NCBI GenBank assembly: GCA_050288705.1 | Contig: JBNKEI010000115.1 | Span: 1-13,266 of the forward strand | Direction of reading: 5' to 3' | Origin: JBNKEI01 sp050288705 | Lineage (GTDB): Bacteria; Myxococcota; Myxococcia; Myxococcales; UBA5297 | DNA length: 13,266 bases | Shown here: one piece after another, positions 1 to 7,328 of the stretch | Layout of the letters: each line of letters starts with the position of its first letter | Position numbering within the stretch: position 1 is the first letter of the stretch | Notes under the pieces: generated by a model | Seen by the model: the letters and a program-made list of their open reading frames with translations, nothing else | What the model was told of the DNA's origin: nothing | Database searches by the model: none | Translations under genes and position numbers: made by a program

Positions 1-1
1 T

Positions 2-514
2 CTGAGTGTGCTCAAACACGCCTTTGACGATGACTTGGCTGCCAAGCTTCCAGAAATACTTGGCGATCTGACTCCTTGGCTTACTACTATAAAGGGCTTT
101 GAAGAATTCAGTGTGGTGTTAAGATATGTTATTAACACGAGCGAGTCAGTGAACGTGTCTGATCTCGACGAGTGGCGCAAAAAACTGAGCCCAGATGCTA
201 CGAGGGTTATTATGACATTAGCAGATCAATTACGAGCTGAAGGCGAAGCTAAAGGACTTGCCAAGGGACTTAATGAAGGACTTGCCAAGGGACTCAATGA
301 AGGACTTGCCAAGGGACGCTTTGAGGGGCTTGCCGAGGGCAAAGCTAAGGGACGCGCAGAAGCAATCATCAACATCCTTACAGCGCGTAGTCTTGATGTT
401 TCCGATGAAACCCGTCGAACTATTCTTTCATGCCAGGATGCATCGATTCTGGACCGATGGCTTCGGCGTGCTCTAACGGTTGAATTAAGTAGCGACATTT
501 TCCGGGATGGTTGA
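2..514 (+). CDS. Rpn-family PD-(D/E)XK nuclease/transposase-like protein, C-terminal part
   Basis: The frame is open to the left edge, so the first possible start (GTG at 8) is not the true start and the N-terminal nuclease domain lies outside the window. The visible 170 residues match the C-terminal half of Rpn (YhgA-like, PD-(D/E)XK transposase family) proteins: a LSVLKHAFD segment, a helical region ending in MTLADQLRAEGEAKG, then a run of G-x-A-x/G-x-N-E tetrads (GLAKGLNE), and a short helical tail ending at TGA 512-514. Rpn proteins are DNA endonucleases linked to RecA-independent recombination and are usually present in many copies. The tetrad run is the usual flexible linker of this family, and here it is encoded by near-identical DNA repeats. 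The family call is fairly sure; catalytic competence cannot be judged because the nuclease motifs are missing from view. Confidence 0.8.
   Translation: MSVLKHAFDDDLAAKLPEILGDLTPWLTTIKGFEEFSVVLRYVINTSESVNVSDLDEWRKKLSPDATRVIMTLADQLRAEGEAKGLAKGLNEGLAKGLNEGLAKGRFEGLAEGKAKGRAEAIINILTARSLDVSDETRRTILSCQDASILDRWLRRALTVELSSDIFRDG
254..325 (+). repeat. 24-bp tandem repeat inside the Rpn-like gene, about 3 units
   Basis: The word GGACTTGCCAAGGGAC recurs at 254, 278 and 302, giving a 24-nt period in frame with the gene; each full unit encodes the eight residues GLAKGLNE. The third unit diverges after the shared core, and weaker copies run on to about 358. Because the period is a multiple of three, gain or loss of units changes linker length without breaking the frame. 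The near-identity at DNA level, including synonymous sites, points to recent slippage or duplication. Confidence 0.85.
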
Positions 515-573
515 TTCACTTGACTGCGGACCATTTTTATATCACTCCACCACGACCAAGGAGGAAGCAAGAC

Positions 574-615
574 ATGCCATATGCGTCCGGATGGTTTCTC
601 TTTCGCTCGCTATAG
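574..615 (+). other. 13-codon ORF with a strong Shine-Dalgarno site
   Basis: AAGGAGGAA at 558-566 lies about eight bases before ATG 574, the best ribosome-binding site in this part of the window, yet the frame encodes only MPYASGWFLFRSL before TAG 613-615. It could be a small protein, a leader peptide for the gene that starts at 692, or the surviving 5' end of a deleted gene. The spacer 515-691 shows nothing else that I can assign. I have no homology argument for the peptide. Confidence 0.3.
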
Positions 616-680
616 GATTACTTCGGCTGCATATTAGACCATCTGCGGTGTAACTAAGTTCTATTGTTAAAAAAAGAAAT

Positions 681-684
681 GGAG
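681..684 (+). promoter_or_regulatory. Ribosome binding site GGAG that selects the GTG start at 692
   Basis: GGAG at 681-684 is one base from ATG 686, too close to serve it, but seven bases from the in-frame GTG at 692. Starting at 692 gives MKKSEEALNAFKNSFNCSQAV, which is how members of this family usually begin. Confidence 0.6.
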
Positions 685-691
685 AATGCTT

Positions 692-1123
692 GTGAAAAAG
701 TCAGAAGAAGCTTTGAACGCTTTTAAAAACAGTTTTAATTGCTCGCAGGCAGTACTAAAATCATTCTGCAACGAGCTAGGATTGACGGAAAACGTTGCCC
801 TGAAAATTGCTTGCGGTTTTGGAGCAGGAATGCAACAAGCAGAAGTATGCGGCGCTGTTTCCGGCGCTATAATGGTTTTGGGACTAAAATACGGACAGAA
901 TCAGGTTGGCGATATAAGATCCAAAGAAATAACCTATGAAAAAGTGAATCTTTTTTGCGATAAATTCAAACAGCGTCATCAAACCATTATCTGTCGACAG
1001 CTATTAGGAATTGATATAAGCAATATCGCTGGCAAGCAACAAGCAAGACATAAAGGTCTTTTTGAAAATTTTTGCCCAGGTTTGATTGGAAGCGCAGTAG
1101 AAATCCTGGAAGCGATGTTATAA
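692..1123 (+). CDS. C_GCAxxG_C_C family protein
   Basis: A small protein of 143 residues from GTG 692 (145 if ATG 686 is used). It carries the spaced cysteines that name the family: FNCSQAV (Cys17), ACGFGAGM (Cys41), EVCGAVSGAIMVLGLKYG (Cys53), then Cys101 in ICRQLLG and Cys128 in NFCPG near the end. The family is thought to be a redox or metal/cofactor-binding protein, common in anaerobes and often near redox genes; its reaction is not established. No signal peptide or membrane segment is seen, so it is probably cytoplasmic. The gene stands alone, convergent with the operon on the other strand (40-bp gap), and is visibly richer in A and T than its neighbours, which together with the adjoining Rpn gene hints at horizontal acquisition. 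The family call is firm; the role is unknown. Confidence 0.85.
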   Translation: MKKSEEALNAFKNSFNCSQAVLKSFCNELGLTENVALKIACGFGAGMQQAEVCGAVSGAIMVLGLKYGQNQVGDIRSKEITYEKVNLFCDKFKQRHQTIICRQLLGIDISNIAGKQQARHKGLFENFCPGLIGSAVEILEAML

Positions 1124-1163
1124 GCGCGAATTTGTTTCATTCACTATCATCAATGTGATTTTC

Positions 1164-1931
1164 CTAAGGATACAAAAAGCGATAACGGCCTTTTTTATCG
1201 ACCGCCACCGAAAATAGGCGGTGGTCCTTTTCAAATTGCTCATACCCCACTCGCAGGTTGGACCAAAACTCTAAAAGACGGGAATTCGAAGCATATTGTT
1301 TTTTCAACATTTGATAACCATTCTCATTCAACCGCAATGGAAAAATATGAATTGGAATTCGCAACTGTCCTGCTGATCTAGCTTCTAAAGAAGCTAGATA
1401 TACTTCTTCCATAGGGCCATCTTCGATGGGAATACACCCTATAGTAACGCAATTTCCATGGATATAAATTGCTCCTCCTAAATTGACTTTAGTAGGGCTA
1501 GCACCCAAAATTCTGTCAGACGAGTTTGGATAACTCACTCCTAATGAAAGGTGAAAGTTACTGGCGGGGTTAAAGTGATTAATATAATAAAACCCTTCGG
1601 GCACCTGCAAGTCACCACGCCTACGTTTTGGACCCAGAACTCCCGAGTTAGCGCAAACTGGAAATTCTTTAACTAATTCTAATCGGTCTTGGTTAGCAGG
1701 TTTGGCCCACAACTCTAGTACTTGTTCTTTTTTAAAAACTCTAATTAGCAAATTACGCGGCGGAAAATGAAACCCCTTACCAACAAAAATCCCTTTAACC
1801 CGATTGCCCTGCGAAACGTAAACCGCTTGAAGTCGGGATGATTTAAGCTGTTGGGTTTTGAAGTTACTGCTGTTTTGCCCGTAGACACTGCTACAATACA
1901 AACTAGCGATCAAAATAATAGTGATATACAT
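1164..1931 (-). CDS. YafK/DpaA-like L,D-transpeptidase-fold (YkuD) murein enzyme
   Basis: 255 residues from ATG 1931. An open frame runs further upstream to 2039, but it overlaps the preceding gene; the 1931 start gives a hydrophobic leader MYITIILIASLYCSSVYGQ with a plausible cleavage after VYG, so the protein is exported. The YkuD domain covers roughly residues 60-185. It has VPEGFYYI, SYPNSSDR and the active-site block IHGNCVTIGC with His158 and nucleophile Cys166, followed by PIEDGPMEEVY. That pattern resembles YafK more than the ErfK/YbiS type. In E. coli YafK (DpaA) is reported to release Braun lipoprotein from peptidoglycan; the target here is inferred, not shown. It is the last gene of the minus-strand operon. 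Its ATG shares one base with the preceding stop (TAATG), so translation is likely coupled. Confidence 0.85.
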   Translation of the reverse strand: MYITIILIASLYCSSVYGQNSSNFKTQQLKSSRLQAVYVSQGNRVKGIFVGKGFHFPPRNLLIRVFKKEQVLELWAKPANQDRLELVKEFPVCANSGVLGPKRRRGDLQVPEGFYYINHFNPASNFHLSLGVSYPNSSDRILGASPTKVNLGGAIYIHGNCVTIGCIPIEDGPMEEVYLASLEARSAGQLRIPIHIFPLRLNENGYQMLKKQYASNSRLLEFWSNLRVGYEQFEKDHRLFSVAVDKKGRYRFLYP

Positions 1932-2470
1932 TATTTTGCTCTTATTCTGCCAATGGAATCTATTGGTTTTCCGTCTAAAGCATCGTCTAAGGCTTCCTGG
2001 AGAGAAATTGGAGCCCATTGAGCAGCGATAACTTTCCAATCACTCTCTTCTCGGACTAGCTGGAAATCGATGCGATAGACGGTTGCTCTTTCGGGAAGTA
2101 ATTTCTTCAGAGGAATTCCCTTTCCGCTTCGCGACATCACCACATCCACTATTGCCTGGGCGGTATTGCCATGTAGCTCAACGGTAATGCGTGCTATGGT
2201 TACCCAAACCCAGCTTCCACGCAACACTTGATAGGTCAATAACTGCTTCACGCCGCGCTTATCGAGCCCATTTCCCTGAAAACGTTCTGACACTCCAAGT
2301 ACTGCGTCGCCAATTTGCTTTTTCTCTATCGCCAAAGCTGCTTTATCAAAAAGTGTACGAATCTGCTCTTCATCGGTAGGCGGTTTGCGAACCAAATGCC
2401 TGACTCCCATTGCTACGACTAGCGAGAACAGTAGAGCAGCAATTATTTTGGCCCAGATTGGAAGATTCAT
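1931..2470 (-). CDS. Membrane-anchored protein, NTF2-like look, function unknown
   Basis: 179 residues from ATG 2470. Residues 5-25 (IWAKIIAALLFSLVVAMGVRH) form one N-terminal membrane segment or uncleaved signal anchor, placing the remainder in the periplasm. The soluble part starts with a helix-rich stretch (DEEQIRTLFDKAALAIEKKQIGDAV) and ends with beta-rich lines (ATVYRIDFQLVREESDWKVIAAQW), an order typical of the NTF2-like/SnoaL fold, where a cone-shaped pocket follows an N-terminal helix pair. I recognise the fold type only; no catalytic motif is visible. The gene sits 32 bp after the VOC gene and overlaps the start of the L,D-transpeptidase gene by one base, so the two are probably made in step, and a shared envelope role is a reasonable guess. 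The ribosome-binding site is weak. Confidence 0.7.
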   Translation of the reverse strand: MNLPIWAKIIAALLFSLVVAMGVRHLVRKPPTDEEQIRTLFDKAALAIEKKQIGDAVLGVSERFQGNGLDKRGVKQLLTYQVLRGSWVWVTIARITVELHGNTAQAIVDVVMSRSGKGIPLKKLLPERATVYRIDFQLVREESDWKVIAAQWAPISLQEALDDALDGKPIDSIGRIRAK

Positions 2471-2502
2471 CTAATTGCCGATTGACGGGATACTACAATA
2501 TA

Positions 2503-2934
2503 TCACTCATTAATAATTAGAGCTCCTTGTTCATCGAATTCAAACATTGGCCCCCAAGCTATTTCCCAGTAATAATTATCCAAATCTGAAAAATAACCAT
2601 GGTATCCCCCCCAAAAAGTATCCTGAGCTGATTTTATTATTTTGCCACCAGCTTTTTCTGCTAGAGCGAGAACTTGAGCTACTTCTTCTTTTTTTCGCAC
2701 ATTGTGCGCAAGAGTAATCCCGCCAAATCCTTTTGATGGTTTTAGGTCAACCGAGATATCTTCGGCTAGACGATCGAGAGGATAAATTGCTAGACGCGTA
2801 CCGTATGTTTGAAAGAAAGCAATAGGATCGCCTTCTTTTGCATTAGTAACGAACCCTAGACCATCGCGGTAGAATTTCAAAGAACGATCGAAATTATTGA
2901 CCCCGAGAGAAATAATACTAATGCGCGGCTCCAT
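2503..2934 (-). CDS. VOC-superfamily (glyoxalase/bleomycin-resistance fold) protein
   Basis: 143 residues from ATG 2934, chosen because GGAG lies nine bases upstream and because the protein then begins MEPRISIISLGV, the first beta strand of the fold; an open extension to 3000 adds only a Gly/Ser-rich, unlikely leader. The two beta-alpha-beta-beta-beta modules are readable: FDRSLKFYRDGLGF in the first, EEVAQVLALAEKAGGKIIK with DTFWGGYHGYFSDLDNYYWE in the second. His77 (LAHNV) and Glu124 (YYWEIAWGP) are candidate metal ligands. Proteins of this pattern are common, soluble, and mostly of unknown substrate, so neither glyoxalase I activity nor drug resistance should be assumed. It lies 29 bp after the M16 pair and 32 bp before the NTF2-like gene in the same likely operon. 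Confidence 0.85.
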   Translation of the reverse strand: MEPRISIISLGVNNFDRSLKFYRDGLGFVTNAKEGDPIAFFQTYGTRLAIYPLDRLAEDISVDLKPSKGFGGITLAHNVRKKEEVAQVLALAEKAGGKIIKSAQDTFWGGYHGYFSDLDNYYWEIAWGPMFEFDEQGALIINE

Positions 2935-2963
2935 TGTTTGTAACTCCGTGGCCTTGGTAATAG

Positions 2964-4307
2964 TTAATTTCCTACTTCCACTACTTCCACTTCCCCCCAC
3001 TTACGCAACTGCTTTTCTATTGTCCGAGCATTTCCTACTACTGCCAGCGCCCAGTTACTGGGCAAAAAGAATTGCTGAGCTTCTTTGGTTGCCTGGAAAG
3101 CACTTACTTCCAACACCCTTTCACGATATTTTTCTAGCCAATCGGCTGGCCGCGCGAATAGCTTAATCTCTGCAAAAGCCCTAGCCAATCTTTCCATTGA
3201 TTCTAGCGAAAGAGGAAATAATCCGTTAACGTAGGTTTTAGAACGCTGGATCTCTTCTTCAGTAGGCCCTTGCTCGCGATATTTTTGCGCTTCTTCTAAA
3301 GCAACTTCAATTAGCTCACCCACCGTCGCGCTTTTGGTATGGCTGCTTATGCAAAACATCCCCCCTACTTCATTTTCTAATAAAAAGCTACCAACTCCGT
3401 AGGTCAATCCTCGATTTACGCGAATAGCTTCCATTAACCGAGAAGTTAGCCCTCCCCCAAGTATTAAAGATGAAAGTCGAGCAGCAATTAGCTGAGAATA
3501 AAGCCGGTCTGGTCCTTTACTGGCAATACGGATCTGAGCTTGAGTAGCGTCTGGTTTATTAACCAATAAAATTTGGTTTCTTTTGATATCGGGAATTGGC
3601 TCCAAAGACCAAGGTGAATTGTCGCTCCCTTTCCAACTTGCAAACAATTCATTGGCCAGTTCCATAGTTGGAGTACATTCGACATCTCCCATTACCGATA
3701 ATACTGCTCCGTGTGGTCGAATCCATTGTGCGTACCAATTCTTGCAATCGTTAGGCGTAAAGGTAGAAATTGCCGCAACCGTCCCTCGTCCGGGATGACC
3801 ATAGGGATGGGTTCCCATGGCCACTTTACCTAATGCGTCCCCGGCAAGAATCGAAGCGTCATCCAATTCGGTAGTGCGCATTGCTACTGCTCTTTTGCGC
3901 GCTTGCAAAACCTCGGGAGGTGCAAATGCAGGCATGCGCACTAATTCGGCAAATAGGCGAAAAATCGGCTCAAAATGTTCCGAAGGCGCGCTTGCGGAAA
4001 CATAAGTAGTGTCAAGCGAGGTTTCCACATAAAAATCAGCCCCCATGCATTCTAAAGCCTCGTCAATAGAATTTGCTTTTCGGCGGCGAGTCCCTCGACG
4101 TAACAATTCCATAGCAAAATCGGCTAATCCTGCTTTTCCCTGAGGGTCACGAGCACTTCCTGCCCGGAACACTAAACTCAACGAAACTAAAGGTAGCCGC
4201 TTTTGCTCGGCAACTATTATTTCTAGGCCATTTGGCAGTTTTTTTTCTATACGTCTAGGAAGCGAAAGAGGAGTCAGTACCAATCCAGTATTCTCATTTA
4301 TGTGCAT
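2964..4307 (-). CDS. M16-family peptidase homologue, non-catalytic partner subunit
   Basis: 447 residues from ATG 4307. The M16 fold is clear (LPNGLEIIVAEQKRLPLVSLSLVFRAGSA near the N-terminus), but the zinc site is gone: where active members have HxxEH this one reads GLADFAMELLRRGT, so the two histidines and the glutamate are replaced by Asp63, Glu67 and Met66. The C-terminal half keeps the Arg/Tyr segment GGGLTSRLMEAIRVNRGLTYG (about residues 280-300), which in two-chain M16 enzymes helps close the active site over the substrate. This is the pattern of the alpha-like subunit that pairs with a zinc-bearing beta-like subunit. The gene overlaps the end of the catalytic gene by 14 bp, which supports equal synthesis and a heterodimer. 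No signal peptide is seen. Confidence 0.9.
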   Translation of the reverse strand: MHINENTGLVLTPLSLPRRIEKKLPNGLEIIVAEQKRLPLVSLSLVFRAGSARDPQGKAGLADFAMELLRRGTRRRKANSIDEALECMGADFYVETSLDTTYVSASAPSEHFEPIFRLFAELVRMPAFAPPEVLQARKRAVAMRTTELDDASILAGDALGKVAMGTHPYGHPGRGTVAAISTFTPNDCKNWYAQWIRPHGAVLSVMGDVECTPTMELANELFASWKGSDNSPWSLEPIPDIKRNQILLVNKPDATQAQIRIASKGPDRLYSQLIAARLSSLILGGGLTSRLMEAIRVNRGLTYGVGSFLLENEVGGMFCISSHTKSATVGELIEVALEEAQKYREQGPTEEEIQRSKTYVNGLFPLSLESMERLARAFAEIKLFARPADWLEKYRERVLEVSAFQATKEAQQFFLPSNWALAVVGNARTIEKQLRKWGEVEVVEVGN

Positions 4308-5637
4308 TTTTTCTCTTGTTTTCCGAATTGGGCAGCAAGGTTACTACCGTACGCGAATTATTATTAAAAACCATGCGTGCTACTTGCTGAACATCAGCCG
4401 CAGTTACTGCCGCATACTTCTCAGGAACCTGCAATACCGACCGCCAATCACCTACTAGAAATTCATGGGTTCCCAAAGAACACGCTCGGCCATGATTAGT
4501 CGAAACGCTTCGTAGGAATTGGGTGCGAAGCTGGCCTTTTGCCCGAAGTAATTCTTTTTCGGAAAAGCCACGCATACACACTCGCTGTAGCTCCTCTTCT
4601 ATTAGTTTAATAACTTTCTCGGTTTTCCTTACACGGGGGTGAAGCTCTACCATCAATACTAATAATCCAGGATCAAGACGCCATGCGCTATCAATAGCCA
4701 CATGAGTGGCCAGCATTTCTTCATATACTAGTTTTTTGGTAAGTCGCGCTCCCTCTCCAGAGCACAACGCACATTGAATTACGTCTAAAACCAAGGAATT
4801 TGAGTGGGAAGCTGCAAATGTTTTGAACCCCATCATTAGCGCGGTGGTGTGAGCTGGAAAAGGAATCTCTCCTTTTCTTTCCCCCCGCTGCGCTGGCTCG
4901 TGCCCTGAAAACTTGGGAAGAGGCGGCCCCGCAGGTATATCCCCGTAGTATTTTTGTATCCAATCTAGCGCCTGTGCAGAATCAAATTTTCCCGCTAGCC
5001 ATAAGGTCGCATTATTGGGAGCATAATAAGTTCGATAGAATTCTAGGCAGTCGTCTTTAGTAATTGCTTCAATATCTGCCATCCATCCTATCACTGGCCA
5101 ACGGTAGGGATGCGCCTGAAACGCCAAGGAAAATAGTTCTTCGTCTAATATTCCCATTATTTCGTTTTCAACACTTAACCGGCGCTCTTCTTTGATTACT
5201 TCGCGTTCGCTAGCCAAAATAGAATCATCGATGGAAAGAAAACGCATACGATCGCTTTCTAAGTCTAATACTAATTCCAATGATTCTGAGGCGAAATCTT
5301 CAAAATATACAGTCATGTCCTGCGTAGTATAAGCGTTGGAAGAGCCCCCGTGCGACTCTAACAGCCGGTCGAACTCTTTAGGACCATATTTGGTAGTTCC
5401 ATTAAACATCATATGCTCAAAAAGGTGAGCAATTCCAGTAATCCCCGGCTTTTCATTGCGAGAACCTACTCCGTAAACGGTATGCATGGATACTATTGGA
5501 AGAGTCGGCTCGCAAAGCAGCCGGATTTTAAGCCCATTAGCAAGAATGTGCTCTTCCACTTCAAAAAGATGCAAATCAATAGGTTTGGGCAAAGCTAGGG
5601 GCCTACCTAGCACCTGCCGCCATTGTTTTTTTTTCAC
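4294..5637 (-). CDS. M16-family zinc metallopeptidase, catalytic subunit
   Basis: 447 residues from GTG 5637. AAGGAG ends about 12 bases upstream, a slightly long gap, and the first codons are GTG followed by a nine-A run. The inverted zinc motif is intact: HLFEH at residues 71-75 (His71, Glu74, His75), with the distal zinc-ligand glutamate about 76 residues on in REVIKEERR (Glu150 or Glu151). NGLKIRLLCEPTLPIVSMHTVYGVGSR and FNGTTKYGPKEFDRLLESHGGSSNAYT are typical of the processing-peptidase/PqqL-like branch. Such enzymes degrade or trim peptides inside a closed chamber. There is no recognisable signal peptide, so a cytoplasmic site is more likely than export. It overlaps its inactive partner by 14 bp and follows the GH13 gene after 59 bp. 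Confidence 0.93.
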   Translation of the reverse strand: MKKKQWRQVLGRPLALPKPIDLHLFEVEEHILANGLKIRLLCEPTLPIVSMHTVYGVGSRNEKPGITGIAHLFEHMMFNGTTKYGPKEFDRLLESHGGSSNAYTTQDMTVYFEDFASESLELVLDLESDRMRFLSIDDSILASEREVIKEERRLSVENEIMGILDEELFSLAFQAHPYRWPVIGWMADIEAITKDDCLEFYRTYYAPNNATLWLAGKFDSAQALDWIQKYYGDIPAGPPLPKFSGHEPAQRGERKGEIPFPAHTTALMMGFKTFAASHSNSLVLDVIQCALCSGEGARLTKKLVYEEMLATHVAIDSAWRLDPGLLVLMVELHPRVRKTEKVIKLIEEELQRVCMRGFSEKELLRAKGQLRTQFLRSVSTNHGRACSLGTHEFLVGDWRSVLQVPEKYAAVTAADVQQVARMVFNNNSRTVVTLLPNSENKRKNAHK

Positions 5638-5696
5638 CAGTACACTTCTCTCCTTTCGCTTCCCTATTCCATAGTTCGTTAATAATTATCGTGCTT

Positions 5697-7172
5697 TTAC
5701 TGGACAGGGAAACGAAAAAGATGCGCACCCCAAGCAGGAAGATCGACATAAAGTCCTGATAATCGCAGCTCTTGCGTATTACGAATATAGGTCGTTCCCT
5801 GTAGAACATCGGTCAATTTCACTTGGTCCTGGGGCAAGGGGAATTTAGAAAGATCAAGATAACAATGACCCGGGTCGGGAGAAAAATTAACTATAGCGAT
5901 TAAACCTTCTTGGTGATTACACCAACCATTGGCCATCATACCCGAAAAGGTAGCGCTTCCTTCCCAAGCTGGATGGCATTCTAAACCACACCATTGTGCA
6001 CCTTCCATACGAATACCTTTTAATAATTTCTGATAAAAAGTATTGATTCGATTATCTGGTATTTCTTTTGGCGCTCTTCCCAATTGAATAGGCAGCTTAA
6101 TTCGTCGCCCTTCTACTTGGCCTCCATGTAAGAAAAATGGTCCAGGAAGGGTAGTAGCAATTACCGCAGCAGCTTCATGCCGATCGCATGCAAAAGCCGA
6201 CGCCGCTCTACATTCGTCATGGTTTTCCAAAAAACGCAACAGCCGATGATTAATAGACTTGCTACCATTCAAATGGAGACGCAACTCCTGAACGTCACCG
6301 TATCGCAACCGATCGTAAAGAACCTTGTCGTAGGTCCAATCGAATCCTAGATTAATTAGACGTTCCTCCATTCCCCAATATACTTCCGCCAAAAACAAAA
6401 ATTTCGGATTCAATTTACGTGCTGCTTGCACCAATACTGTCCAAGGCTCGATATCGGACCTAGCATATGGTCCCGCGCCCCAAGTTCGTTGGAATACATC
6501 CTGTAGGATGAGCATGGCCATGTCACAGCGCAAACCATCGCACATGGTAGCTATACGCGATATTTCCTGCGCCATTGCAGTAACTAACCGGGGATTGCGC
6601 CAGTCAACTTGTGCGGTATCGGTCCAGGGTCCAAAATTCGGGTCTTTCCCGTACATTAAAATGGCATCGGAGTGATTAGTTTCTGTAAAAAAACCCGACT
6701 TTTCGTCTAGCGATTTAAAATCACCAGCAATATAAAAATCAGGATGCTCGGCTACCCACCGATGATCGCAAGCAGTATGATTAGGCACGTAATCAAGCAT
6801 TAAACGAATGCCTCGCCTAGCCAGTTTTTCGCGAAACACTTGCAATGCCTGGTCACCGCCCAAAGCTCGGTGAATATGGTAATCTTGAATGGCATATGGT
6901 GAGCCCACCATGTCGGGCAAGGCCATATCGGGCAAAATATTTTGGCATGCCCGCCGCAAATCAGGGTGTGAGATTGCATGCCTTCGGCCGTATGGCCCAG
7001 ACTGCCAGGCGCCAATAAGCCAAAACCAATTTACTCCCCAGTCTTGTAGCTGATTTAGCGGTTCGTCGGGAATTTGCGCCAAGCTAATTGGCGATGCCTG
7101 ATCGGTACAAAAATCTCGTAGCCAAGTGTGGGCGTATGCACCGAAAATGATTGTATTTATAGAAGAATTCAT
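5697..7172 (-). CDS. GH13 alpha-amylase-family glycoside hydrolase/transglycosidase
   Basis: 491 residues from ATG 7172. The frame is open up to TTG 7259, but ATG 7172 has GGAAAG just before it and leads straight into the conserved domain; the upstream 29 residues look unlike the family. All four GH13 regions are visible in order: DYVPNH (127-132), DGLRCDMAM with nucleophile Asp217, FLAEVYW with acid/base Glu263, and FLENHDE with transition-state stabiliser Asp319. A C-terminal beta domain follows (for example GLIAIVNFSPDP). The enzyme should act on alpha-1,4-glucans; exact specificity (amylase, glucanotransferase, trehalose-related) cannot be read from the sequence. No signal peptide is seen, so it probably works on intracellular glycogen-like polymer. 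It is the first gene of the minus-strand operon. Confidence 0.9.
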   Translation of the reverse strand: MNSSINTIIFGAYAHTWLRDFCTDQASPISLAQIPDEPLNQLQDWGVNWFWLIGAWQSGPYGRRHAISHPDLRRACQNILPDMALPDMVGSPYAIQDYHIHRALGGDQALQVFREKLARRGIRLMLDYVPNHTACDHRWVAEHPDFYIAGDFKSLDEKSGFFTETNHSDAILMYGKDPNFGPWTDTAQVDWRNPRLVTAMAQEISRIATMCDGLRCDMAMLILQDVFQRTWGAGPYARSDIEPWTVLVQAARKLNPKFLFLAEVYWGMEERLINLGFDWTYDKVLYDRLRYGDVQELRLHLNGSKSINHRLLRFLENHDECRAASAFACDRHEAAAVIATTLPGPFFLHGGQVEGRRIKLPIQLGRAPKEIPDNRINTFYQKLLKGIRMEGAQWCGLECHPAWEGSATFSGMMANGWCNHQEGLIAIVNFSPDPGHCYLDLSKFPLPQDQVKLTDVLQGTTYIRNTQELRLSGLYVDLPAWGAHLFRFPVQ

Positions 7173-7266
7173 AATCTTTCCATCGCATGCTTTTGCACCG
7201 TATGCAACTTCCAGCCGAGTTTTCACCTCGAGTTCTTTATTTTCGCTTATCTTGCTCAACCTTTGC

Positions 7267-7295
7267 TTGCCCTAAAAGCACAAAAAGGGCATAAA
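7267..7295 (+). promoter_or_regulatory. Candidate sigma70 promoter for the nuclease-dedA-guaBA genes
   Basis: TTGCCC (7267-7272) and CATAAA (7290-7295) are 17 bp apart, each matching four of six consensus bases. An inverted repeat fills the spacer. The call rests on sequence similarity alone and is weak. Confidence 0.3.
7268..7291. promoter_or_regulatory. Inverted repeat TGCCCT-N12-AGGGCA, possible operator
   Basis: Two 6-bp half-sites are separated by 12 bp in the short gap between the divergent GH13 and nuclease genes. The repeat overlaps the candidate plus-strand promoter and the presumed start point of the minus-strand one, where a dimeric repressor could block both. No regulator gene lies in view. 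Confidence 0.3.
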
Positions 7296-7319
7296 AAACA
7301 CTCCGTTTTTAGATGACAA
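7291..7319 (-). promoter_or_regulatory. Candidate sigma70 promoter for the GH13-M16 operon
   Basis: Reading the minus strand, TTGTCA (7319-7314, five of six) and TTTTAT (7296-7291, four of six) are spaced 17 bp apart. Transcription would begin near 7284 and leave a leader of about 110 bases before ATG 7172. Confidence 0.35.
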
Positions 7320-7328
7320 CGTGCGAGC

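Noticed and set aside
254..358. Possible CRISPR-like repeat array
   Set aside because: The 24-bp units are contiguous, with no unique spacers, and are in frame inside a protein gene.
226..570. Minus-strand ORF of 114 codons opposite the Rpn-like gene
   Set aside because: Its Ser/Pro/Leu-rich repeats are the mirror of the plus-strand tandem repeat; no independent coding signal.
1141..1200. Bidirectional terminator between the convergent genes
   Set aside because: Only short imperfect stems (for example TCAC/GTGA and CGATAA/TTATCG) are present, the latter inside a coding region; not convincing.
1932..2039. Longer N-terminus for the YafK-like protein
   Set aside because: It would overlap the preceding gene by 109 bp and bury the signal peptide.
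2935..3000. Longer N-terminus for the VOC protein
   Set aside because: Gly/Ser-rich leader with overlap into the M16 gene; ATG 2934 has a GGAG site and starts the conserved strand.
7173..7259. TTG 7259 as start of the GH13 gene
   Set aside because: The extra 29 residues look unlike the family, and the AAAGG before TTG has no spacing. Not fully excluded.
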